NCBI RefSeq assembly: GCF_030864355.1
Contig: NC_083398.1
Coordinates: forward strand, 744,001 to 808,000
Origin: Cutaneotrichosporon cavernicola
Lineage: Eukaryota; Basidiomycota; Tremellomycetes; Trichosporonales; Trichosporonaceae
DNA length: 64,000 nt
Direction: 5' to 3'
The notes beneath the pieces are model-generated. The model was given only the letters and a program-made list of their open reading frames with translations. It did no database searches and was not told the DNA's origin. Below are positions 54,612 through 64,000 of this stretch, piece by piece (positions within the stretch are counted from its first letter, which is position 1; each line of letters begins with the position of its first letter). Position numbers and translations under genes: made by a program.

Positions 54612-56875
54612 TCAGCCAAGCTTCTGGGCGCGCAGCGCACGCTTTACCCACCGCCACTCCTCGGGCCGACCGCCCAGGTCGCCATGCCGACCGCCCCACT
54701 CCCGGGGCCGGTACTGATCCTTGTCTTGCTCGGTGAGACGGAGATGGCGGTCACCGCTCGCCCAGCGCGAAGGAAGATAACCACCGCCTCTCTCCTCGAT
54801 GATCGTACTTGGCTCCTTGCCAGAGCCGTCATGCCGTAGGCTTCTTGTAGAGCTCGAGTTGTCCTCTACTCGTCGGCCCGAGTGCGACCCGCTAGGCGTG
54901 CGTATGACATGGTCGAAGCGTGTCTGGATCCGCGTCGAAGGCCCATTGGGCGGAAATACTATTCGCGGGTCGTCGTCGTCCACGATCTCAATCTCGGGCA
55001 GTATGCGCGAACGGCTCGAGGTGCCCGGTTTGACCGAGTCGGCAGCCAGCTCGCCAACCCGTGTTCGCCCAGCACGCAGGTTGCGCCGCTCCTGCTCCTC
55101 GCGTTTCTTGGCCTGCGCGGGCGTCTCGGGAAATAGCTGCTCTCGTGGGCGAGGTTTTGGCCTCTGGCGAGCATCGGCATGGTCCCGCTCGGAACTGCGC
55201 GAACTCGCGCCGCTGAACACCGACTCAGAGCCCAGCCTTCGCGACTGCAGGGACTGTGACACTGGCATCGGCCGGGCCGGTCCCGCGTCAAAGCCCATGA
55301 CACGCGTGGCGCCGCTCGGGGCGCGCTCTACCCTCGCCTGCACCGGCGTGTCCGGTAACCGTTTGTCGACAACGATGGTTGGAGCTTTCGGCAACAACGT
55401 GACCTGATGTCGCGTGTCGCCGTTGACGATCTTCTTCTGGCGCACAGGTTGTGGTACCAATGTGGGGAGCTCCCTCTTCTTGAGGCGGAGCTGTGGCGTG
55501 ATTCCCCTGTCTGCTTCTGCTTCTTGGTATTGTGGAGGAGGAGCGTCATCGAATGAGGCGTACTCATCTGAGCCAACTTCGGATCCCCCTTCCTCGTCTT
55601 CCTCCTCTTGCAAACCCTCTTCCTCGTACGCGTCCCGGTACTCCCCTTCTTCTTCTTCTTCTTCTTCTTCCTCCTCCTCCTCTTCCTCCTCCTCCTCCAG
55701 TGGTTCGTCGTCATATTTGGACTCTGGCGGAGCGATCTTGACGATGGGTCGTTGAACCCCCGACGACGACGTTGAGACGTTCCGGCTATGTCCGTGCAGA
55801 GGAGAAGGGGAAGCTTGGACCGTCTCGGTGTGTTTTCGAGGCGACTCTTCGCTATTGGCCACGTTGGACCTTCTATTGGATGAACCGCCAGACACGGCCG
55901 ACTTCTCGTCGAGAGTGGGCGATGTTGGAAGGTGGGAATGGCTCAGACGCGACGTTGAGCGACCGTTGGCCATTGGTATTGCATCGTCGTAGTCGCGGCC
56001 AGACCGCATACTGGGTGTCGCGCGCCCAGAATAGAAGCCGCTCGCGCGATCGCTCATCACGCTTCGCCGCCGGGCGGCCGCGTACAGGGAGACCTCGTCG
56101 AGCTGGAGGCGCTCGGCCTCTGTCCGACGGCGGTACTCCCGTTCTGGCTCCTCTAGGAGTGCACGCTCGGAGGTGTTCATTCTGGGATCGTACTCAACCG
56201 AGCTGCTGGACGAACTGCCGCTTGAGCTGGACGCACGACGCTGGTCGCGGCCAAAGGCGCTCCGCCGCTTCGACTTGCGGCGCGAGACGGCGGCGACACC
56301 TGCGAACGGGTCGAACTCGGTGTCGTGCATGCGCCCCGACGAGTCTATGTAGACGCCTGGACCCTTCGAGTCGCGCTGAAAGCTTGACGTAGAGGCGTTT
56401 GCCCGCGCTACCTCGTCCTTGTCTTTCCTACGCCCCGTGAGAGCCGCGAAACCGCCTGCAGTCCTGGTGGATAACCTGCTGGGGCCTGCGATCGAAGTGG
56501 CGTCGTCGTCACGCGCCGCCGCTCCGGTTGACTTGTAGCCGGGCTCGAGCATGTGGTTGATCTCGTTCCGTTGGCCCATTGCAACCTGCTCCTTCTTCTG
56601 CTTGCGGCTTGGCAACGGGCCAAACGACGACGAGCCGGCATGTGGTTCTTGCAAACCCTGCCGCCGAAAGTGCATGTCGGTGTAGGCTTGAGTCAGCATG
56701 GTCGGCGGCGCGACGTACAGGGCCGAAAGGTCTTTAGCAACCTGTCTGGTGGCGGCGCTTGTTGCCGAGTGCTAGGCCCCCGCATGGCGTAGGGCGTCGT
56801 GCCGATGGCCGATAGGCCTTCTGCGTCGTGCCCGACATCCCTGTACGAGCGCGATGGCCTGCTGAGGAAGGTCAT
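54612..56875 (-). CDS. 743-residue disordered protein with poly-Glu run and PPxY motif
   Basis: Family not recognised. Exons 56719-56875 and 54612-56686 (minus) with a 32 nt intron ending GCTGACTCAAG give 743 residues. The splice joins LLKTFRP to SYTDMHFRRQGLQ. The protein is Ser/Arg-rich, then has an acidic block with a long run of Glu, then DDAPPPQYQEA, whose PPQY fits the PPxY site bound by WW domains (for example Rsp5). The last 130 residues look more ordered (LPEIEIVDDDDPRIVFPP, FDHVIRTPSGS, EWRWVKRALRAQKLG) and may be the conserved part. No membrane segment is evident. A cytoplasmic or cortical adaptor is possible, but unproven. Confidence 0.72.
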
Positions 56876-58238
56876 CTTGCCCGGCGGATGCGGAGCCGCA
56901 ATGCAGAGTCGACGAGGTGGGGTAGTTCACGAGCGATCGCGAGCTGAGCTGGGTGTCGGTTGACGGGGGAGAGAGACGATTCGATGTGATGGGATGGGAG
57001 AGGGCGAGAGAGAAATAGCTGTCGGGTTGTCTGTTCTGCGAGTGGGTTGCCGAGAATTGATGTCAAGAATCGGAGGAGAAACAGGCGCCGGCGCCTCAGA
57101 GATTGGAGAGAAGACGGACAAGAAACGCGCAACTCTTACAGCCTGCTTGCAAGTGATGAAGGGAGACGAATGAAGAACCAAGTCGGTCTGTGAGAATGAC
57201 GTGTGGAGATGCACAAGCGAGTTGGGTGATGTAGTTTGTTGGTTGTTGAGAAGGAGGCGCCTGCGCCTTGGGATGGGCAAGGAGGTTTGGTGGAGAATGG
57301 AGAGAGTGGGGTTTGCTGGAGTGCTAGAGTGATTCGAAGGCGGGCGGTGCAATGCAGGTCAAGGGGCTTTGTTTTGTGCAGGAGAATGAAGATGGATAGA
57401 GTGTGAGACGTGAGAAGTGTGTATGCAGCGATGAATGAGAAAGGAAAGAGAGTGGTAAAACCGAGTGGAATGGGGTTGGTTGGATTGACGATGAGGGTGC
57501 AAGAGGTGTCCCAGAGGTGGGAGGTGGGTGGTCGGTGGTGGTCGGTGGTGGTGGCTGGTGATTGTACGTACATAGGAGTGAATGAGCTTAGGGGAGGGAT
57601 GGAGGGACTGCGGTGAGGTGGTGGATGAGGCTGTGGCGTACCATCCTTCGGGCCCCAGTCCCCGCAAAACTATACTATGGGTTTAGGGTCTCCCCTGTCT
57701 GGGTAACCAACATGACGAGCGGGACCAGAAACGCATAATTCTCCCTTCCTATTGACGTCATCCCCATCATGACGGCTTCTGACATGATTACCATCCTCGG
57801 TTACAATCACTCGGTCCAACATTAGAAAGTGGCTCAACACCGGCCCGTGTGCGTAACTGTCCCCCACTACCCCCACTCCGAAACTAAATTTCGATGAACC
57901 CTCTCCCTCGGACGGGTCCACGTAGTGCCCTGCTTCTGGCGTAACCGCGGTATCGGGTATAGGAGAGGGCGTGGCAATGCGACAATGACAGGTGAGGCGG
58001 ACGCTTGTTAACCACAGAAGGCGGTTCTAGTGCCAAGCACCACATCGGACGGATAATACGGCGACTAAGACTTGAGAGTGGACCGCTACCAGGAACGAGC
58101 AGTTCGAGAATCTGTCATTAAAAGCACATGGCAACAGAGCAGTCAAGAGGGAGTAGTTGAGGCAAGGCGAGCAAAACACTGTAGCAACGTCCCCAATTGT
58201 GGGGTATATATCAAGAGCAAAAGAGACAAAAAATTACA

Positions 58239-58328
58239 GGTCACGACGGGGGTCGAACCCGCGATCTCCTGATGACGAACAGTGTTACGTTATCGTAGTC
58301 AGACGCGATGCCATTTCGCCACGCGACC
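58239..58328 (-). tRNA. tRNA-Arg(ACG), intron-containing
   Basis: On the minus strand, acceptor GGTCGCG pairs with CGTGACC (one G-U). The D-arm and anticodon-stem sequences closely match fungal tRNA-Arg (TGGCGAAATGGCATCGCGTC). The anticodon stem TCTGA pairs with TCAGG; the loop reads CTACGA before the intron, giving anticodon ACG (read as ICG). The intron is about 19 nt after position 37 and includes TTCGTC, which can pair with the anticodon. The T arm is GCGGG-TTCGACC-CCCGT. Confidence 0.9.
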
Positions 58329-59030
58329 CTGCTAATTTGTTATTTTCTCCTGATCATTTTGGATATATGTCAGCCCTCGTCCACTTGACCCAAGTCCTTC
58401 GATTGCCACTGCTGAGCATGGAGTGCAGCAGGTACGCAGGCTGTGTTTAAAGAGGGCCATGTGGTGTTGGGCCATGTGGTGTTGCCTCCAGATCGATGTG
58501 ATGTACTGACCGAGGTTACTTTGCAGTTGTCCCAGGTCAGTCCTATTGCGCCAAGCTGAAACGCGCTATGGCACAGAGCACAGTCACTTGGCAGCCACCG
58601 CGTGGGCGAGCACGGTCATGAGTGCACCGCCGATATCCCTTGCAGCTAGGACGCAAGTGGCTGCGCTTAATGCAGAACGGTGGTACCGAGCTGTATTTGA
58701 GGGGTTGAGGCGCTGATGCTGGTCCGAAAGAGGCAGATGGATCATCGGAACTGGGCGGGTTGATTTTGACGCGTGCGATTGACTTTCTGAAACAAGCAAG
58801 TATGCGTCCCGGGTGGCCAATTCTCGCCCTGATCCCCACACCGATAACCCAGGGCGAAGGGGAGGTCCGAGCTCAACCACAAATCAATCCAGCTAATACA
58901 ACCTCCCAGCCCTCGGCGCCATCCTGACGCCACCAATGCCGCTCCTCTGATCTCTCCTGAACAGACCCGGAAACCACTTGGAGCCGCACTTGAGGTCAAA
59001 CGGATTACTGCTTGCAGTTAGTGTCGGCGT

Positions 59031-59105
59031 CTGCATGGCCGAATTGTTAGGTCATAAGCTGGCTATGAATGTTCCCACAGGAACAGGTTCTGAGTGAGAA
59101 GCATG
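59031..59105 (+). other. tRNA-Ser/Leu-like relic (class II)
   Basis: Reads TGCATGGCCGAATTGTTAGG like an A box, then a perfect TCATA/TATGA stem with a 7 nt loop, then a GTTCC-CACA-GGAAC variable arm, then AGGTTCTGAGT like a poor B box. The loop lacks the universal T33 and no acceptor pairing is found, so it is probably not a working tRNA. Confidence 0.3.
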
Positions 59106-59262
59106 GTAACAAGGGGAAAGTAGAAAATAGTGAGGCAGAGGTTGGGTGCCCTGGTTGTCACGTAACGTGCATCAACAAAATGACCTTATGGATGGGACCA
59201 CTTCAAGGAGTAACAGGATTAACGAGATCAAGACTAGGCCAAGCCAAGACGCACCTAATCCT

Positions 59263-59287
59263 CCCCCCCCCCCCGCCCCCCCCCCCC
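59263..59287. repeat. C12-G-C12 homopolymer tract
   Basis: Twelve C, one G, twelve C, about 410 bp upstream of the RhoGEF start. The opposite strand is G-rich and could form a G-quadruplex. Confidence 0.9.
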
Positions 59288-59695
59288 TCTCTACCCCCTC
59301 CTCTTGAATCGTCTTTCATCATTGCTCTACATCTTCATCCTCACAAACCGCATTGGCAAATACATTGCCTCTACGCCGTACGCCGTGCACAAGGCGTTGC
59401 ACACGACTGGCATTTTGGTAGCTGTGGCTGAAAACAAGCTAGCAAGGTTAAATTCAGCCTCCGCCGCTCAAAACAAACACTCCCTTGTCCTTCCTCGGTC
59501 TTTAACAGTGTGTTTCAATCCTCGACCCACCAAACACCCACACCCACCACACCCACTTGGTTGCTGTAATATCCACTCTTGCACCCCATTAGTTTACGAC
59601 ATCCATCGCCAGCCTCACACCCTCACCACAATCGGGGTGACCATCTCCCGTCACCCCACAACGTCTCTCCTCTTTCCCACCACCCCAAACACTCA

Positions 59696-62600
59696 ATGAA
59701 GTCGCTCTGGGGTCGCTTCAAGCCCGCCCAAGCTGGCCCGAGCACGTCACGCCCGTCACCCGACGTCGCTGTGGCGGACCGTTCCGACGACACCATCAAG
59801 GTCGGCAAGACGCGCTCGTTCCGCCGCCCAAGACTCACCGATGTGCATACAGAGACGCCCACCTCGGCTAGCGGCGATGCAGAACACTCGCACTCACACG
59901 ACTATTCGACTATATCACACTCGTCCCTCACCAAAGAGCTCCCACCGCGTCCGGTAACCCCGGGTGCCCTTGCCAACCTCAGCCCACCCGTGTCTCCCAA
60001 GGACAGCCATGACTTGCCCAACGCCATCGAGGAATGGCGCGCGCAGCAAGCGCGCGCCTCGAACTCGACCGACAATGTCAAGAAGGTTGCGTTCCAGTCA
60101 CCCCAAAGGCCTCATGGCACCAACTCGGATGGCGACTTGCGGGGGAGAGCGGCTGGAAGTGCTGGGCCCTCGGTGAGTTGTCTGTACAACAGGAGCTGAC
60201 TCAAGCGTCAGCGCGAACACTCGCCAACGTCACGCTCGTCCTCGCGAAACTCGGTGCACGGCTCGACTCCCCTAGACATGCGACGGGGCTCTGCGTCGAC
60301 GTCGCAAGCTAGTCTGACGCATATGGCACATTCGCCCACTAAAAGCACGCTCTCGCAAGTGACGCTCGCCCCGAGCGAGAGCAGTGCAACGAGCGCACAG
60401 AGCTACATTCCTCTGCCAGAAAGTTGGACCGCCGCGATGGACGACGAACTCATTGCCAACCTTGGTCCTCGTGAACGAGCGCGCCAAGAGGTCTTGTGGG
60501 AAATCGTCAACTCGGAGGAACGGTAAGGATCTCTGGCGATGCAGGCTGACGCAAAGCTATGTGCAGGATCTCGCCAAGCTCAATGAAACATTCTGCCTCG
60601 CCCTACTACCTGCGCGCGAATCGCCGCCCCTGGGCCTGGGAGACCCTCTGGTCCTGACGCGCACGACGTCACCCGTCACAAGCTCGGGCTCTCACGACAT
60701 GCAAGATTTTTTGCCCATTGCGTCCCAGTATTCTGCGGCCCGCCAGAGCACGGACTCGTTTCGCTCCGACGACGAATCGTCGGCGGCGAGAATGAACGCC
60801 CTCGCCGCCCTGACAAGAAGCACCGTGTCTTCGCAACCCTCATCGCACCCACAAACCATCTCACACAACGCACACGACCGCAACCATGGTGGCCGCTTAC
60901 ACGGGCAGGCACGCACGCTGCCGCTCAATAGGGCGTCGCGCGGCAACCTCCAGAATAAGGATGACGGCCACTCGCGCATTACGTCTCGATCGAGCATCTC
61001 GTCCATGCTCAACGGGCCTATGACGCTCCCCGACGATCTCGAGCAGGTGCTTACTTCCATCTCGTCAGGCATCCTCCAGGGGCATGTCAAGCTTGTCACG
61101 GCCCTTCGCAAACGATATGACGAGCAGTTTCCGCTGGTGCGCTCGCTGGCGGACGTGTTTATCTCTCACGTTAGTTCTTGATCAATTTCACCTACTGACT
61201 CCAGTCCGACATCCTTCGCGAGTATGCCACGTACATCCTGCACCTTGAGCGCGCGCTCGCACAGATTGACGAGGCGGCGGCGTTGTCGGCGTCGATAGCC
61301 ACTGGCAGCCGCAGCCGTCGGAGCTCGCGTCGACTCGAGGAGACGCAGCAGGGCCGCCTCAGCAAGAGGCTTGCGCAGCTTGAGGAGCTTGCTGCGCAGC
61401 GCGGGGAGGCTGGCATGGCCATTTCCTTATCCAAGCCGTTCCAACGTCTGCTCAAGTACCCGCTCCTCTTCCAGAACCTGCTGTTCAACACGTCGCCTTC
61501 GACACGCGAATACGAGGCCACGCTCGCAATGGTTGACGAAGTTGAAACGATTGTGCGAAGCATCGAGGACGAGAAATCGTCGTCTGAGGAGCGTGAGCGC
61601 GCGCGTGATGCGTGGGCACGTATCGAGGGCATCGAGCGCCACAAGCAACTTATGGCACCCAAGCCCACTCGCCTGCTTGTGTCGGAGACCCTCGTTCCAC
61701 CCACGGAGAAGAAGGGCAAGGCGTCGCACCGGTTGAGCGAGATGCTCAAGTACCGCAACATGGAGCAGTGGATTGTTCGCTTTACGGACGTGTCGCTGCT
61801 CTGTGAACGAACCGGGTACACGTCTCTCCCTACGTCGTCCAAGAACCGACTCAAGTCCGAGTCGCAGACGGACCTGAGTATACGCCGCTTGAGCTCGTCC
61901 AAGCGCGGACAAAGCTTGAAGCAGCGCAACATGTACCGCTTCCTGAAGGTGTACGAGTGGCATGAGCGGGTGCTCAAGCCCGAGACGCCACCACCGCGCC
62001 TCAGCCTCGACTACAAGCGCACATCTCTCGACGTAATGCGTCGCGCCAGCGTTGACCACTACCGTCGCCCAAGTCTCGACCACCACCCGACGCTCGATAA
62101 CCTGCTCGAAACGCCGCGCGCGACCGGCTCTGCTGTCACACCGCGCAAGGTGCCGATGAAAACAGTGGACGGGAGTCCGAGCAAGCTGACTCCGCGGCGG
62201 CGCGCCAGCAGTCCGGCACGCACCGACGATGCGCAGAGCGAAGTCATGAGTGTTATGTCGTTCGCGTTCCGCGGCGAGGCGCGACCCCTGGCCCGTGGGA
62301 GCATAGGCCGCGCCCGCGGCGGAGCCACGATGGGCGGGCCATCGCAGCGCACGACGAAGCTGGCTGAGCGCAGGGCCAGCGGGAACATGAGCAGCTCGGC
62401 AGCGGCGAACGCCAAGTTTGCACACCGACTGCGCTCGAGCGAGGAGCTTTCGCAGTCTGCTCCGACTATCCGCCCGGCGTCGCGGGTGCGCCGCTCCCTT
62501 CCGCCTGCGATGGCGCTCACGCCTGCCGGCGGACGGCGGACCACCACGCCCGCCTCTCAGCGCCCACCGTGGAACAACAGCATGCGGCCGATCAGCGCGC

Positions 62601-63049
62601 GTGAGGAGCGCGAGCTCGAGCAGGACAAGGAGCGCCGTCCTCCGTCGGCCACAAAGGTGCGCCCAAAGCGGCCCGAAAGCGCGGCGGCACGCTCCCGCTC
62701 CAGTGCGAGTGAGCGCGAGCCCTTCGGCGATGCGGCGAATGGCAAGGACAAGATGAGCGATGCGAGTAGCGCGAGCAGTCGCGCGGCCAATGCCACCATT
62801 AGGGGGCCGCCGATTGCCAAGGCCAATGGTGGAGTGAAGGCGAAGGGCCGTGGGAGTGACATTGAGAATGTCCCCCAGGAAGAGGAGGTGCCGCTCGAGC
62901 AGCAGAAGGGCTCAACCGCCGTCTCGGTGAGCAAGACGAATGTCGAGGTTGTGGTCGACAAGGCGGACAAGCCCGCGGCCAAGACGCTTACTGGGGTCGC
63001 GGCACGCATTGCCGCGCTCGAGGGACGCAACCGCGGTCGGCACATATAA
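59696..63049 (+). CDS. RhoGEF (DH domain) protein
   Basis: Guanine-nucleotide exchange factor for a Rho/Cdc42-type GTPase. Exons 59696-60172, 60212-60522, 60557-61169 and 61205-63049 give 1081 residues. A disordered Ser-rich N-terminus of about 240 residues precedes the DH domain, which begins RQEVLWEIVNSEERYVQDL; this first conserved region crosses the 34 nt second intron. It continues SDILREYATYILHLERAL and ISLSKPFQRLLKYPLLFQNLL, the latter the hallmark last conserved helix of DH domains. A PH-like segment follows (WIVRFTDVSLLCERTGYTS ... NMYRFLKVYEW). A DH insert rich in Ser/His separates its conserved regions. The C-terminal 350 residues are Ser/Arg/Pro-rich and disordered. Introns are 39, 34 and 35 nt. 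Confidence 0.92.
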
Positions 63050-63796
63050 TGGACGGACCTGTTGTACATACTAGCTGCCACTCTGTAGCTCGTCTGATAC
63101 GCTGTCACGTCGGACGAGGCCCGAGCCGAGTGAGGCTGTGACAAGAGTGGCGACTGACGCTTGGTGGATGTGGCTACGTGTTGACGGCGTTTTGCGAGGA
63201 ATGAATGATGCGGCGTACAAATTCAAATGCACTTTTCTACATTGCTCATCACCCTTGAACCTCATCTGTGCGGCCACGCTCTGACCCTCACCCTCGGCAC
63301 AAAGACCAACCAACAACTGACAACTGACGACTGACTGGGTCTAGCAGGTCGCAGGCCGCAACCTGTAGCTCGACAGGACAAATTGGCATTCACATGTCCA
63401 GTATCCTTGTTACAGTACCAGGCTTCCGAGATCTGCATGGCGACCTCACAACCAGTCGATCCGTGATCAACACGGACCGTGCATTGCGCAACGGGTGGAG
63501 GAAGCGGCCGCCCGATCCGCTCGCGCCGCTGGCTGGGGACGCCTGAACGCCTCGACCCCGATACCATCAAGCTCAAACGGATACAGTAACATGTTTCCAT
63601 TCCCTCTTGATCCTCCACGTCTATCTTTCTCCTCCTCTCCCTCTCCATCCACTCTGTCCACACCACCACACCACACCGCTCAATCAGTCCGCGCTGTACA
63701 TCCTGTACACTCTGTACAGTCCTCCTCCTCCGAGTAAAGCCCTTGGACACCACACCTGCTACTTTCAACTAGCGGCAAGGCCTGTTTCTGTCGGCC
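63050..63796. promoter_or_regulatory. RhoGEF 3' region and upstream region of the right-edge gene
   Basis: 747 bp. The right side is pyrimidine-rich and contains three TGTACA palindromes at 63695, 63704 and 63713, about 9 bp apart, in the likely leader of the next gene. Confidence 0.45.
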
Positions 63797-64000
63797 ATGA
63801 CTCCTCAGCCGCCCTTATCCCCCCTAACTATACCAACCCACCCCGTCTCAGCCCCCTCCAGTGCTGTCGACGTCCATGACCAGCTGCCTCTTCATCGCCC
63901 AACTGCACGCCGCCACTCGCAGCCCCTAAGCCCGTCTCCCACCCCAGTTAGGGCGCCCTCTCCAATCCGTCGCCCATCTCACCCCTCGCCAGACGGTAGA
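63797..64000 (+). CDS. Pro/Ser-rich N-terminus of a gene cut by the right edge
   Basis: Starting at the ATG at 63797 the frame is open for 68 codons up to the window edge. It begins MTPQPPLSPLTIPTHP and continues Pro/Ser/Arg-rich with SP and TP pairs (PLSPSPTPVRAPSPIRRPS), typical of disordered fungal regulatory proteins with proline-directed phosphorylation sites. A long pyrimidine-rich leader before it supports a real start. No domain is visible, so no function is proposed. Confidence 0.55.
   Translation, partial: MTPQPPLSPLTIPTHPVSAPSSAVDVHDQLPLHRPTARRHSQPLSPSPTPVRAPSPIRRPSHPSPDGR

Larger units (their letters stand above)
56876..59695. other. 2.8 kb intergenic region with tRNA-Arg
   Basis: Divergent space between the poly-Glu protein gene and the RhoGEF gene. 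The left 800 bp is pyrimidine-rich on the minus strand (leader). It contains tRNA-Arg at 58239-58328, a tRNA-like relic near 59031, and a C12-G-C12 tract at 59263-59287. No other gene is seen. Confidence 0.45.

Noticed and set aside
1..64000. A transposon, biosynthetic gene cluster or mating-type locus
   Set aside because: No reverse transcriptase, transposase, terminal repeats, polyketide or peptide synthase, homeodomain or pheromone genes were found; most genes are conserved housekeeping.

Overview
The window is nuclear DNA of a GC-rich, intron-rich basidiomycete yeast, most likely a tremellomycete (the order Trichosporonales is my guess). The basis is dense genes on both strands, pyrimidine-rich leaders, fungal-specific genes (RIM101/PacC, RTT109, POM152, MSC2), intron-containing tRNAs, and many very small spliceosomal introns that must be removed to give known proteins. 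I rebuilt about 60 introns; about two thirds are 40 nt or shorter, and most end in a fused branch-point/acceptor block such as GCTGACACCAG. There are 19 protein genes, two of them cut by the window edges, and two tRNA genes. No transposon, rRNA or CRISPR array was seen.

Left part (1-18983): a short-chain dehydrogenase cut by the left edge, diverging from RFC2 (clamp loader); CGI121 (KEOPS complex); a 1193-residue acidic protein with an SQ-rich, DSQFE-repeat N-terminus and a possible Myb-like core; an arrestin-like protein; a 14-exon SulP/STAS sulfate-permease-like transporter; an F-box protein; and an acidic unknown protein with a KSVRF motif. A 4.3 kb gene-free region follows (18984-23313).

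Middle part (23314-43328): a macrodomain protein diverging from the HOPS subunit VPS39; the His-rich zinc transporter MSC2, convergent with VPS39 and only 41 bp away; RIM101, whose upstream region carries 13 copies of the PacC/Rim101 core GCCAAG; tRNA-Pro(CGG); a possible decayed coding segment; a peroxisomal hydratase-2 ending in AKL; nucleoporin POM152; and TTI2 (TTT complex, PIKK maturation).

Right part (43479-64000): COG1 (Golgi tethering); an 877-residue disordered, probably nuclear protein; TAF5 (TFIID/SAGA) convergent with RTT109 (H3K56 acetyltransferase); a disordered unknown with a poly-Glu run; tRNA-Arg(ACG) and a tRNA-like relic; a DH-domain RhoGEF; and the start of a Pro/Ser-rich gene cut by the right edge.

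Most genes are housekeeping and do not form one pathway. The items most worth following are the miniature intron architecture, the GCCAAG cluster upstream of RIM101, the SQ/DSQFE protein, the repeat-expanded intron in the SulP gene, and the coding-like relic beside the hydratase gene.
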